Of a stretch of 64,000 bases of DNA, positions 35,317-44,288 are shown piece by piece. The DNA is taken from NCBI GenBank assembly GCA_023411715.1, contig JAEYOM010000004.1, forward strand, positions 21,986-85,985, written 5' to 3'. A model generated the notes under the pieces. That model saw only the letters and a program-made list of their open reading frames with translations, searched no databases and was not told where the DNA came from. Each line of letters starts with the position of its first letter. Position 1 is the first letter of the stretch. The stretch is from Bacillota bacterium. GTDB taxonomy: Bacteria > Bacillota > Clostridia > Acetivibrionales > DTU013. Both the position numbers and the translations under genes were made by a program.

Positions 35317-35439
35317 ATGAATAGAAGAAAGAAAATCCGGCGATTAGCCGGATTAATCTGTCATTATCTTTGTATTTCAAGCTTTATTTATATTTTTTGC
35401 ACTATTTATCATCTCTTCTGCATATTTCAGAGATGTTGA
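35317..35439 (+). CDS. Possible 40-residue basic-hydrophobic peptide antisense to the recN 3' end
   Basis: An ideal AGGAGGT site stands five bases before an ATG at 35317. The frame encodes MNRRKKIRRLAGLI followed by a hydrophobic stretch rich in Tyr, Phe, Ile and Cys, and ends at 35439. It overlaps the recN terminator and the last codons of recN on the opposite strand. This resembles small toxic or membrane peptides, but there is no clear promoter and chance is possible. Confidence 0.3.
   Translation: MNRRKKIRRLAGLICHYLCISSFIYIFCTIYHLFCIFQRC
35325..35354 (-). terminator. Rho-independent terminator of recN
   Basis: AATCCGGC (minus strand, 35347-35354) pairs with GCCGGATT (35334-35341) around TAATC and is followed by TTCTTTCTTC. 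Confidence 0.7.
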
Positions 35440-37095
35440 TGATGATTCTGAACCGCCTATCAGTCTCGCTATCTCCTTTATCTTTTTGCTCTTGTCCAGC
35501 AACTCCACAGTCGTCCTTGTATCGTTCTCTCCCGATATTTTTTCAATCAGGTAATGACTGCCCGCCATACATGCGATTTGAGCAAGATGCGTTACACAGA
35601 TCACCTGATGCCCCTTTGAAATGTACAAAAGCTTTTCGCCAACCTTTTGTCCGGCTTTACCGCTTATTCCGATATCGATCTCATCGAAGATCATTGTAGG
35701 TATTTTATCTACTTCGGCCAGTATCGTCTTGATCGCCAGCATGATCCTTGACATTTCACCGCCTGATGCTATCTTTGCAAGGGGCTTCAATGGCTCGCCG
35801 GCATTAGCTGAGATAAGGAATTCCACCCTGTTGAGGCCGTTTTGCGTATATTTCCTCCAGCCATGGGCTCCGGCTGCATCATCAAATTGTATTTCCGCCT
35901 TGAATCTGGCTCTTTTCATCTCAAGATCGTCAAGCTGCCGGCCTATTCTTTCCTCAAGCAGTGATGCAGCTTTCTTCCGCTCATCGTCCAATCTCAGCGA
36001 CATTTCATAAAGCTGCCTGTCCAGTTCCGCCTGCCTGTTTCTCAAAAGATTGGCGGTTTCTTCACTCTTTTCCATCTCGCTCAGTTGTTCCTGAGCCGCA
36101 TCACAGAATTGCTGGACTTCCTCTATGGAAGAGCCGTACTTCCTCTTCAGTCTGTACAGAAGATCAAGCCGTTCCTCAATTTCTTCGAGCTGGGCCGGAT
36201 CATATTCCGTGTTTTCAATGTTTTTCCTTATATCTGCAGTCAGGTCATCCAACTGATATATGATATCCTGGAGGCGTTTGCGCAATTCTTCAAATTCATC
36301 CTCGAGCCTCGAGACAGATCCCAGTTGTGTAAGCGCCTCATTCATATTATCGGCTGCCGGTCTCCTTCCGGATTCCCCGGATGAAAGCAGCCCATACGCC
36401 ACGGAAAGCGCCTCTGATATTTTTTCCGAATTCGCCAGGAGTGTTTTTTGTTTGTTCAGCTCTTCCTCCTCGCCCGGTTTCAACTTGGCCTTTTTTATCT
36501 CATCAATCTGGAATTTGAGAAGATCCATCTTTCTTTCGCGTTCGCCGGGATCCCCCGACAGAGCCTTCAGCTTTGCCCTGACTTCCCTGTACTGTTCCAG
36601 AAGCGTCGTATATTCGCGTCTTATCGATTGGATAGTGTCGCCTCCGAATGAATCCAGCAGATCGATGTGGCTTTCCACTCTGAGCAGCGACTGGTTGTCA
36701 TGCTGCCCGTGCAGGTCGATCAGGCGCTCGCCCAGCGACTTCAGCAAAGATGCCGCCACAAGCCTTCCGTTGACCCTGCATGTATTTCTGCCCGATTGGG
36801 TGAGTTCCCTGGAAAGTATCAAAGTACCGTCTTCTTCAGGATCAATGCCCATTTCGCCGAGAATATCTCCGACCTTGTTTGCGTCCGACTGGAAAACAGC
36901 TTCAACGACAGCCTTGTCAGAGCCCGTCCTTATGATATCCTTTGAGACCCTGTCACCGAGGACTGCATTGATGGAATCGATAATTATTGATTTTCCGGCT
37001 CCTGTCTCACCGGTAAGTATGTTAAGACCGGAGCCAAGTTCAATATTGACCTCATCTATTAGAGCGATATCCCGAATGTTCAGCTGTAAAAGCAT
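35377..37095 (-). CDS. recN: DNA repair protein RecN
   Basis: 572 residues. SMC-like ATPase with Walker A GETGAGKSI, a central coiled coil (about 155-370), the signature region IASGGEMSRIMLAIK and Walker B PTMIFDEIDIGISG. RecN acts early in double-strand break repair. The order spoIVB-recN-argR-nadK-tlyA is standard for Firmicutes. Confidence 0.96.
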   Translation of the reverse strand: MLLQLNIRDIALIDEVNIELGSGLNILTGETGAGKSIIIDSINAVLGDRVSKDIIRTGSDKAVVEAVFQSDANKVGDILGEMGIDPEEDGTLILSRELTQSGRNTCRVNGRLVAASLLKSLGERLIDLHGQHDNQSLLRVESHIDLLDSFGGDTIQSIRREYTTLLEQYREVRAKLKALSGDPGERERKMDLLKFQIDEIKKAKLKPGEEEELNKQKTLLANSEKISEALSVAYGLLSSGESGRRPAADNMNEALTQLGSVSRLEDEFEELRKRLQDIIYQLDDLTADIRKNIENTEYDPAQLEEIEERLDLLYRLKRKYGSSIEEVQQFCDAAQEQLSEMEKSEETANLLRNRQAELDRQLYEMSLRLDDERKKAASLLEERIGRQLDDLEMKRARFKAEIQFDDAAGAHGWRKYTQNGLNRVEFLISANAGEPLKPLAKIASGGEMSRIMLAIKTILAEVDKIPTMIFDEIDIGISGKAGQKVGEKLLYISKGHQVICVTHLAQIACMAGSHYLIEKISGENDTRTTVELLDKSKKIKEIARLIGGSESSSTSLKYAEEMINSAKNINKA

Positions 37096-37127
37096 ATGAC
37101 CCCCCGAGACCCAATACTTGAAATAGC

Positions 37128-37577
37128 TTATTTGATCATTTTGCTGAGCTTGTTTACAAGTTCCTCCGCAATTTTTTCAGCCCTGCAGACTATCATGATC
37201 GTATCGTCGCCAGCTATCGTCCCGACTATCTCGGTCCATTTCAGCGTATCTACGGCTGACGCAGACGCTTGAGCCATACCGGGCAGCGTTTTAACGATCA
37301 CGATATTATTTGCGTAATCGCAGCTTACGAAAGATTCGGTAAAAATGGTGAGAAGCTTGTTGGTAATGGAAGTTTCACTGTGCGATATCGGAGCATATTT
37401 GTAATGCTCGTCGTCGACCATTACCTTTATAAGCCTCAGTTCCTTTATATCTCTGGAGACAGTGGCCTGTGTAACATCCATACCGTTCTCCTTGAGTTTT
37501 TCCGCAAGCTCTTCCTGTGTCTCTATCTGATATCTCTCGATCAACTCAAGTATTTTCGCGTGTCTGCTGTATTTCAT
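37128..37577 (-). CDS. argR: Arginine repressor ArgR
   Basis: 149 residues. Winged-helix N-terminus with EELAEKLKENGMDVTQATVS and RDIKELRLIKV, and a C-terminal oligomerisation and arginine-binding domain with GTIAGDDTIMIVCR. It represses arginine synthesis genes. Its first 32 bases overlap the end of nadK. Confidence 0.95.
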   Translation of the reverse strand: MKYSRHAKILELIERYQIETQEELAEKLKENGMDVTQATVSRDIKELRLIKVMVDDEHYKYAPISHSETSITNKLLTIFTESFVSCDYANNIVIVKTLPGMAQASASAVDTLKWTEIVGTIAGDDTIMIVCRAEKIAEELVNKLSKMIK

Positions 37578-38448
37578 CTCTTTTCAGACTCTCTCCTCTA
37601 TAATATATTTTGGTTCTGAGTACATTAAAGAAATTCCTGGATTTCATTTTTATAAGTTTTATCGAATACGGCGACCTTTTGACTTCGATCCTGTCGCCTC
37701 CCCTTACCTCATGATCGTCCTGTCCGTCGCATGTGACCATTGCCGTATGCTGGTAGTCTTCACCGATCATGGCGCCTATCACACTGTCCGGTTTGGTTAC
37801 GAAAGACCTGGAATAAAGGATATGAGGACATATCGGCGTGATGAGCATCAAATCCGTATCCGGCTCTACAATTGGACCGCCGGCGGACAGCGAGTAGGCT
37901 GTCGAACCAGTGGGACTTGAAATGATAAGTCCGTCGCCCGGGAACGAATCGACAAAAACATCATTTATATACGCTTTGACATGTAAAATCCGTGAGACCG
38001 CTCCTCTGGCAATAACAACGTCGTTTAGCGCAAAATCCCTTTCCGGTTCTCCGTCCTGGCGGTATATCACGGTATCGAGCATCATTCTTTTCTCGACTTC
38101 GTACATGCCGGAAAAAAGCTGGTCTACAGCCCGGTCAATATCTTTTCTGTCCACTTCCGTTAAAAATCCAAGGTTGCCAAGATTTATACCAAGTATCGGT
38201 ATGTCTTTCGAGTAAAGCCTTCTGGCGGCCTTCAGGAAGGTACCGTCCCCTCCCAGGCAGACAATGATCTCACTGTTGTTTATCAAGCTGTCCTCTTCAC
38301 CACATGGCATACCGACGCCGCATTTTTCCGAAAGAGCATCGGACATCATGGCGCTGCCGCCTTTTTTGATTATACTTTCGGCGAGCTGCCGGGTATATGT
38401 AAATTCCGTATCACGATCAGCGTTTGTAATGATACCGATCTTTTTCAT
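37546..38448 (-). CDS. nadK: NAD kinase
   Basis: 300 residues from the ATG at 38448; a GTG two codons earlier is an alternative. CLGGDGTFLKAARR carries the GGDGT catalytic motif and PTGSTAYSLSAGGPIVEP the NAD-binding block. Phosphorylates NAD to NADP. Overlaps argR. Confidence 0.95.
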   Translation of the reverse strand: MKKIGIITNADRDTEFTYTRQLAESIIKKGGSAMMSDALSEKCGVGMPCGEEDSLINNSEIIVCLGGDGTFLKAARRLYSKDIPILGINLGNLGFLTEVDRKDIDRAVDQLFSGMYEVEKRMMLDTVIYRQDGEPERDFALNDVVIARGAVSRILHVKAYINDVFVDSFPGDGLIISSPTGSTAYSLSAGGPIVEPDTDLMLITPICPHILYSRSFVTKPDSVIGAMIGEDYQHTAMVTCDGQDDHEVRGGDRIEVKRSPYSIKLIKMKSRNFFNVLRTKIYYRGESLKRDEIQQTRENT

Positions 38449-38524
38449 CCACACCTCAGCTTAAAGCATGCTTTTTATTTTCTTTTACATTATATCGTAT
38501 AATAATACAGAAGACAAATTCGAT

Positions 38525-39334
38525 TTAGAGTTCCACGTGCGATTGCTTAACTGTATTGTCGATTTCAGGCAATATTTCCCCAATGTCCCTGGTTCCGGCT
38601 CCAAACGACAGGTAGCACAGATATTCTATGTTACCCTCAGGCCCTTTAATCGGCGAGTATGTTATGCCTTTTACTCCAAAACCAACCCCTATGGCAAAAG
38701 ATACGATCTCTTCCACGACCTGGCGATGGATTGCAATGTCCCTGACCACGCCATGCTTGCCCACCTTGTCCCTGCCTGCTTCAAACTGCGGCTTTATCAG
38801 ACAGAGCACCTCTCCGGCAGCCTGATTCAATAGTTGTTTTACTGCCGGCAGGACTATTTTCAAAGAAATGAAAGAAACATCTATGGAGGCAAAATCGACA
38901 GCCATGCCGATATCCTCCGGTTTTACATAACGGATGTTGGTCCTTTCCAGATTCAGTACGCGTTCGTCGTTCCTGAGCTGCCAGGCCAGCTGTCCATAGC
39001 CTACATCTATTGCAACGACCTTTTCTGCCCCGTTCTGGAGCATGCAGTCGGTAAACCCGCCTGTGGAGGCCCCGACATCCATCGTTTTTTTGCCTTTGAG
39101 ATCTATCCCGAAGAAATTGATAGCCTTGTCCAGTTTCAAGCCGCCCCTGCTTACGAAAGGGTTCGGATTCTTCCTGATCTCTATTTCGGAATCCGCATGA
39201 TAAATGCTCCCCGGTTTGTCCGCGCGCTCGCCGTTTACATAGATCAAGCCGGCCATGATAGAGGTCTTCGCTCTCTCCCGGCTTTCGAACAAACCTTTTT
39301 GTACAAGCAGCACGTCAAGCCTTTCTTTTTCCAA
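38525..39334 (-). CDS. tlyA: TlyA-family rRNA 2'-O-methyltransferase (S4 domain)
   Basis: 269 residues. S4 RNA-binding domain (about 4-65, LVQKGLFESRERAKTSIMAG) followed by an FtsJ-type methyltransferase with MDVGASTGGFTDCMLQNGA and FASIDVSFISLKIVLPAV. TlyA homologues methylate 16S and/or 23S rRNA. Often annotated as hemolysin A. Confidence 0.93.
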   Translation of the reverse strand: MEKERLDVLLVQKGLFESRERAKTSIMAGLIYVNGERADKPGSIYHADSEIEIRKNPNPFVSRGGLKLDKAINFFGIDLKGKKTMDVGASTGGFTDCMLQNGAEKVVAIDVGYGQLAWQLRNDERVLNLERTNIRYVKPEDIGMAVDFASIDVSFISLKIVLPAVKQLLNQAAGEVLCLIKPQFEAGRDKVGKHGVVRDIAIHRQVVEEIVSFAIGVGFGVKGITYSPIKGPEGNIEYLCYLSFGAGTRDIGEILPEIDNTVKQSHVEL

Positions 39335-39465
39335 GGTATTACCTCCAGATAGAACTTTTAGCTTTTAGCTTTTAACTCAAAATTTAACACTTGTGACTCT
39401 ATACTCAATATTATCGCTTAACATTATTAAAATAATGATATTTACTATGACCTTTACGTACTAAT

Positions 39466-39699
39466 ACCTGCTGCGCCGGTTGATTAATATTGCATGAGTT
39501 TCGTGACCTGGAGCATATTGATGAGGCATTGCCCAAGGAAAATATCTGTTTGAGCGAAGCATTCACATCTATGCTTCGCATTTTGTTTCATCTGTAACTA
39601 TTTGCGGAGCAAATAGTATTGTTAAATTTTCCAACAGAGCCGAATCTATATGCTCCGGGAACGTAAACTCCGCAATAGGAATCAACCGGCGCAGCAGGT
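39466..39699. repeat. 234-bp palindromic element with perfect 20-bp terminal inverted repeats
   Basis: The terminal arms 39466-39485 and 39680-39699 (beginning ACCTGCTGCGCCGG) are exact inverse copies. Pairing continues inward with ATTGC/GCAAT, GAGTTT/AAACTC, GGAGCATAT/ATATGCTCC (39510-39518 and 39648-39656) and GGAAAAT/ATTTTCC. The tip holds two hairpins separated by GTTTCAT. It lies between tlyA and dxs and encodes no protein. It could be a MITE or a structured RNA. Confidence 0.85.
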
Positions 39700-39743
39700 T
39701 ATGACTGAGTTCATCTAGTGAGAGTCAAACCGGCGCAAGCAGG

Positions 39744-41630
39744 TTATGACTTATTTTTTATCAGTTTTATTATGCTGCGGCTTATCGACTCGGCATCGAG
39801 CCCGTATTTTTCAAAAATCCTGTTCCGTGGTCCGTGCGTTATCGGAGCGTCAGGGAAACCGAATATACCTGTTTTTACCCTGTAACCGTTCCTGTTCAGA
39901 AGCTCCAGCACGGCGCTCCCAAAGCCGCCCGTTATACAGTTGTCCTCGAGCGTTGCGACCGCATGCGTTTTTGCGGCGCTTTCCAGTATCAGCCTTGCGT
40001 CGAGCGGCTTTACAAACCTGGCGTCGATCACGTCGGCATGTATGCTTTTTTCTGTGAGCAATTCCGATACGCGCAGCGCTGTTTCCACCATTTTTCCGAC
40101 TGCCAGTATAGTGACGTCTTCGCCGTTTTGCAGCTTCAGGCCTTTTCCACACTGTATAGGGGATATCGGCACCATTCGTACTTTTCCGGTGCCTCTGGGG
40201 TAACGTATCGCTATCGGTCCGTCATGCGCTGTAACCGCATAATCCAGCATGCGCTCAAACTCGAGATAATCGCTGGGAGCGGCAATCGTCATATTGGGTA
40301 TGTGTTCGAGATACGACAGATCGTAAATACCCTGGTGCGTCTCTCCGTCTTCACCTATCAGGCCTGCCCTGTCAATGGCAAAAACGACATGCAGATCCTG
40401 AAGCGCGACATCGTGTATTATCTGATCATACGAACGCTGAAGAAAAGTTGAATAAATTGCCACCACAGGCTTGATACCCGCTTTTGCAAGACCGGCGGCA
40501 AACGTTACCGCATGCTGCTCCGCAATACCCACGTCAAAGAAACGTTCCGGATATTTTTTTGCAAATTCCTCAAGTCCCGTACCAAGGGGCATTGCAGCAG
40601 TTATTGCGACGAGTCTGGGCTCGTTGGCCGCAAGATTGACCATTTTTTCGCCAAATATATCGGAATAGGACGGCCCGTTATTGATCTTAACCTCGCCGGT
40701 CTCAATTTCAAACGGATTTATGCCGTGAAATTGCTGTGGCTTGTTTTCAGCAAACTTGTATCCCTTGCCCTTTTGGGTCAATACATGTATCAAAACGGGG
40801 CCTTTAAGTTTCTTAGCCCTTGAAAGCACATTTGTAAGTTCTTCTACGTCATGTCCGTCGATCGGCCCCAGATATTTCAGACCCAGTTCTTCGAATAACA
40901 TTCCGGGAATCAGCATGTATTTTATAGATCCCTTTGCCCTGTTCAATGCGCGTGCGGCGCTGTCGCCTATGGCAGGCAGCCTCTTCAGCAGGGAATCAAA
41001 ATCTTCCTTCGCTTTGGAATAGATCGGCTGTGTCCTTATTTTACTCAGGTAACGTGAAAAGCCGCCTACATTCTTGCTTATGGACATGCCGTTATCGTTA
41101 AGGATGATTATCATGTTGTTGCGTGAACGCCCTGCGTCATTGAGCGCTTCGAATGCCATACCGCCCGTCATCGCACCGTCGCCCATGACTGCGACTACGG
41201 AATAATTAACTCCCAGAATATCGCGCGCCTTGGCAAATCCGAGCGCGGCGGATATGGATGTGCTGCTGTGACCCGTATTGAAGCAGTCGCTATCGCTTTC
41301 ACAGCTTTTCGGAAACCCGGAGAGGCCATCAATCTGACGAAGCGTGTCAAACCGGTCCCTTCGGCCTGTTATTATCTTATGCACGTAGGATTGGTGACCG
41401 ACGTCCCATACTATCTTATCCCTCGGGGTGCTGAATACCCTGTGCAGCGCCAGGGTAAGCTCGACTACGCCAAGATTTGACGCCAGATGCCCTCCCGTTT
41501 CGGAAACCTTTTCTATCAGGAACTGCCTGATCTCATCGGCAAGTATCTTCATTTGTACTAAATTCAGCTTTTTAATATCGTCCGAATTATTTATCCGATA
41601 AAGTATGCTTTCTTCACTTTTTTCTATCAT
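39744..41630 (-). CDS. dxs: 1-deoxy-D-xylulose-5-phosphate synthase
   Basis: 628 residues. Thiamine-diphosphate transketolase-like enzyme making DXP, the first step of the MEP isoprenoid pathway. The TPP motif is GDGAMTGGMAFEALNDAG and the central acidic His/Glu region is FAIDRAGLIGEDGETHQG. ispA lies upstream, so early and prenyl-chain steps are clustered. The stop codon lies in a direct repeat (CCGGCGCAAGCAGGTTATGA) that recurs at the end of the neighbouring palindromic element. Confidence 0.96.
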   Translation of the reverse strand: MIEKSEESILYRINNSDDIKKLNLVQMKILADEIRQFLIEKVSETGGHLASNLGVVELTLALHRVFSTPRDKIVWDVGHQSYVHKIITGRRDRFDTLRQIDGLSGFPKSCESDSDCFNTGHSSTSISAALGFAKARDILGVNYSVVAVMGDGAMTGGMAFEALNDAGRSRNNMIIILNDNGMSISKNVGGFSRYLSKIRTQPIYSKAKEDFDSLLKRLPAIGDSAARALNRAKGSIKYMLIPGMLFEELGLKYLGPIDGHDVEELTNVLSRAKKLKGPVLIHVLTQKGKGYKFAENKPQQFHGINPFEIETGEVKINNGPSYSDIFGEKMVNLAANEPRLVAITAAMPLGTGLEEFAKKYPERFFDVGIAEQHAVTFAAGLAKAGIKPVVAIYSTFLQRSYDQIIHDVALQDLHVVFAIDRAGLIGEDGETHQGIYDLSYLEHIPNMTIAAPSDYLEFERMLDYAVTAHDGPIAIRYPRGTGKVRMVPISPIQCGKGLKLQNGEDVTILAVGKMVETALRVSELLTEKSIHADVIDARFVKPLDARLILESAAKTHAVATLEDNCITGGFGSAVLELLNRNGYRVKTGIFGFPDAPITHGPRNRIFEKYGLDAESISRSIIKLIKNKS

Positions 41631-42255
41631 TTTTAGTTTTCCTTTTTTTTGTGAAAAACAATATTTTGTCCAAAACGAAGCTGATTACCACACTCACCTT
41701 ATATATTATGTAATTGCTATTGCGCAGCGCAATCGTTTTTCCGAGGGCCTTTCCACCAACTGTCATCGCAGTTATCAATCCCGTTATCACAAGCTCCGCG
41801 ATAGTAATCGTTTCCTGTTCGCCGATGATTCTTATAATAATGTAGGCGCCCGCAGCGCCGCTTATAATGCCGCATATATCGCCAACGACGTCGTTGCATA
41901 CATTTGATACCTTATCAGCATTCCTTATAAGCCTTATAGACTGTTTCGCACCGTAAAGCTTCCGGGATGCCATGGCATGGAACGGAGCCTCCTCAGCCGC
42001 CGTAACAGCCGTCCCTATGGTATCGAACATGATATTTATCAAAATTATAAATAATATTACCAAAAAAGCTGTAAGTATATCCGATTCTTTCAGAATATTG
42101 GATGATGCGATATTAAGTATTGCAGATATAAAAAAGGACGAAAAGGTAACAGCCAGTATCCAGATTATATCATTCTTTTTAGCAGCACCCACAGCGGTTT
42201 TTTCTCTGAACTTTACTTTCTTTTCTTCGGCGGGATGCTTGAAATTATCGTCCAC
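41614..42255 (-). CDS. oapA: OapA, OLE RNA-associated membrane protein
   Basis: 213 residues from the GTG at 42255, chosen because GGAGGT lies seven bases upstream. Four membrane helices (about 30-50, 62-82, 125-145, 150-165 or later) and a central cytoplasmic segment with basic character. VCNDVVGDICG contains the DxxxD motif known for OapA. The gene lies between the OLE-like RNA and dxs, the synteny described for OLE loci. OapA binds OLE RNA and carries it to the membrane. Identification rests on synteny, topology and this motif. Confidence 0.85.
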   Translation of the reverse strand: MDDNFKHPAEEKKVKFREKTAVGAAKKNDIIWILAVTFSSFFISAILNIASSNILKESDILTAFLVILFIILINIMFDTIGTAVTAAEEAPFHAMASRKLYGAKQSIRLIRNADKVSNVCNDVVGDICGIISGAAGAYIIIRIIGEQETITIAELVITGLITAMTVGGKALGKTIALRNSNYIIYKVSVVISFVLDKILFFTKKRKTKNDRKK

Positions 42256-42330
42256 CGACTTAAACCTCCATATCAGCAATAAAGGACGTATCCTGAATCA
42301 GGATGCATCCCAGATGATTAAGTAAAAACC

Positions 42331-42957
42331 AGGTGGCAATATATTGAGTAAATTTTGCGGCTTAGGTCAGGCAGGATTTCCCCCGGAAATACCGATTTGT
42401 CGCCAAACCGGCGGTTTCCCTTTAAATTTCCGGCCGCAGCGTTACCGCTGTCGGGGCCTGATTACCACTTAGTCCACACTGCAATCCCCAATATATTTCA
42501 TTTGGAACAGCCTAGGGGTTTTCCCCGGCAGTCTGTCCGTTTCCTAGCCTCTTTTGCAAATAGGGTTTCAAATAGCGATAATGCGCTCATACCGGCCAGT
42601 AATCCTGCATCTGATCCATTATCCACCGTATTCACTCAAGGCAGGCTACGCTGTCCACAGCATCAAATGATACCGCATAACAGGTTCAATCCCTGATCGT
42701 AGTTGATACCAAGCTTCAAAATCCCTTTTTGAATATTCAAAGCCTCTTTCTTCCACAAGTCAGGGTCTCCACGGTAAAGGGGTCAACGCCTGCATGCCAT
42801 TGCAGATCGCCCCTGAACCTTAACTCCCAGCACCAGCCCACCACTGGGCGTAGCAAGCCGACACAAGGAACTTCATCGATATGCCCTTTAACGGATTTTT
42901 AGGCCCGTCCTGAGAAACGTCAGTACTGACTAGAATACTGCGCCACCTTGTTTTTTG
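42331..42957 (-). ncRNA. ole: OLE RNA (ornate, large, extremophilic RNA)
   Basis: A gene-free stretch of about 860 bases between ispA and oapA carries a highly structured sequence. An extended -10 promoter places the 5' end near 42957. AGGTGGC-type complementarity closes the RNA: GGTGGC near the 5' end (42942-42948) pairs with GCCACCT at 42331-42337, giving about 620 nt, the usual size of OLE RNA. Inner hairpins include GGGGTCAACGCC-type and CCGGGGAAAACCCC-like stems. OLE RNAs form a membrane ribonucleoprotein with OapA and affect tolerance of alcohol, cold and magnesium in Bacillus (Halalkalibacterium) halodurans. Exact ends are estimates. Confidence 0.85.
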
Positions 42958-42964
42958 AATTCTT

Positions 42965-42992
42965 ATTATAGCATATTTCTTGTGACCAATAA
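42965..42992 (-). promoter_or_regulatory. Extended -10 promoter of the OLE RNA
   Basis: On the minus strand TGCTATAAT gives an extended -10 with TATAAT at 42965-42970. A weak -35 TTATTG (42987-42992) lies 16 bases upstream. Confidence 0.7.
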
Positions 42993-43115
42993 AGAATAAC
43001 TATCATTCCTTTTAAGTTTCAATGCTGCCGAAACGATAAGTTACGACTCGTTATCGACCATATGCTTATTTATAATGCATTTACATTGTCCGCGCGCATT
43101 ATTTGAACTCATTCA

Positions 43116-44006
43116 TCAATGATCGCGGTCCCTTACGAATCCAGCCAGATCCCTGAGAAAACCTGCTTTATCGTCGAAACTCTCCAAAGCGCCGAGCGCG
43201 GTATCTATTGTTTTATCAAGCATAGCCCGGGCATTTTCGAGACCATATAGCGTGACGTATGTAGATTTGCCCGATCCAGCGTCGCTTCCGGCCGCTTTGC
43301 CCATCTTTCCGGGATCGCCTTTCACATCCATGATATCGTCCTTGATCTGGAAAGCGAGCCCAATATTCTCCGCATAGCTGCCAAGCTTTTCGATATCTTT
43401 TTCAGAAGCGCCGCACAAAACAGCGCTTGCTATTACCGGAGCTTTTATAAGCGCGCCGGTCTTGCACCTATGCATGAATTCCAATGTAACTGTTTCGATC
43501 TTCTTTCCTTCCGATTCCATGTCGACGACCTGTCCGCGAATCATGCCGTCCGCGCCTGCCGCCCCGGCAACGATTTGCATCGCTCTCAGCCTGGCGTCCA
43601 TATTCCTGCCGTCTGAAATCGACGCTGCAAGCATCAGTTCATATGCGCTGTTCAGGAGCGCATCCCCCGCTAATATGGCCATTGCTTCTCCAAATACCTT
43701 GTGATTCGTCGGTACGCCTCTTCTGTAGTCGTCGTTGTCCATTGCGGGAAGATCGTCATGTATCAGGGAATAAGTATGTATCATCTCGATCGCGCACGCA
43801 TACGGAAGTATTTCGTTCTTATTGCCGTCCAGCATTTCGCATACGGCAAGCGCCAGGACCGGCCTCAGCCTTTTTCCGCCGGCCATCAGGCTGTATTTCA
43901 TCGCATTGTAAATGTTCGAGCCGGGGCCTTCCTTGATCGAAAGATAATCGTCAAGAGCATTGTTTACAAGCTGTGTCCATTTGTCCAACCGAGCGTTGAA
44001 GTCCAT
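43116..44006 (-). CDS. ispA: Farnesyl diphosphate synthase-type polyprenyl synthetase
   Basis: 296 residues. The first Asp-rich motif is HDDLPAMDNDDYRRG and the second FQIKDDIMDVKGDPGKMGK. GGKRLRPVLALAV binds diphosphate. It condenses IPP with allylic diphosphates to C15 products. It follows xseB by seven bases as in most Firmicutes. Confidence 0.95.
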   Translation of the reverse strand: MDFNARLDKWTQLVNNALDDYLSIKEGPGSNIYNAMKYSLMAGGKRLRPVLALAVCEMLDGNKNEILPYACAIEMIHTYSLIHDDLPAMDNDDYRRGVPTNHKVFGEAMAILAGDALLNSAYELMLAASISDGRNMDARLRAMQIVAGAAGADGMIRGQVVDMESEGKKIETVTLEFMHRCKTGALIKAPVIASAVLCGASEKDIEKLGSYAENIGLAFQIKDDIMDVKGDPGKMGKAAGSDAGSGKSTYVTLYGLENARAMLDKTIDTALGALESFDDKAGFLRDLAGFVRDRDH

Positions 44007-44013
44007 AAATCCA

Positions 44014-44247
44014 TCACTGTCCTAAAGCGGGCATCTCCTTTTCCAATATTCCGTTTTCGCCTTCTATCAGTATAGTAATACTGCGCTCCGCCTCATCAAG
44101 CTTTTTGTTGCAGAACTTCGTAAGTTCGACACCCCTCTGGAAACAGTTTATCGAATCCTCGAGGGTAAGCTCGCCTTTTTCAAGCTTTTTAACTATCTCT
44201 TCGAGCTCCGCTATAGCCTGTTCGAAACTTGCACCTTTTTCACTCAT
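44014..44247 (-). CDS. xseB: Exodeoxyribonuclease VII small subunit
   Basis: 77 residues from the ATG at 44247, preceded by GGAGGGGG. FEQAIAELEEIVKKLEKGEL and the following DSINCFQRGVELTKFCNKKL match the whole family. Pairs with XseA. A 147-nt palindromic element separates it from xseA. Confidence 0.95.
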   Translation of the reverse strand: MSEKGASFEQAIAELEEIVKKLEKGELTLEDSINCFQRGVELTKFCNKKLDEAERSITILIEGENGILEKEMPALGQ

Positions 44248-44288
44248 ATTTTTATCCCCCTCCGGGTTTCCCAGCATATCTTCAATTT

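Noticed and set aside
36260..37099. 279-codon plus-strand frame opposite recN
   Set aside because: Ser-rich antisense shadow of a well-conserved gene.
42355..42696. 113-codon plus-strand frame in the ispA-oapA gap
   Set aside because: No ribosome site or recognisable protein; the stretch is better explained by a structured RNA on the other strand.
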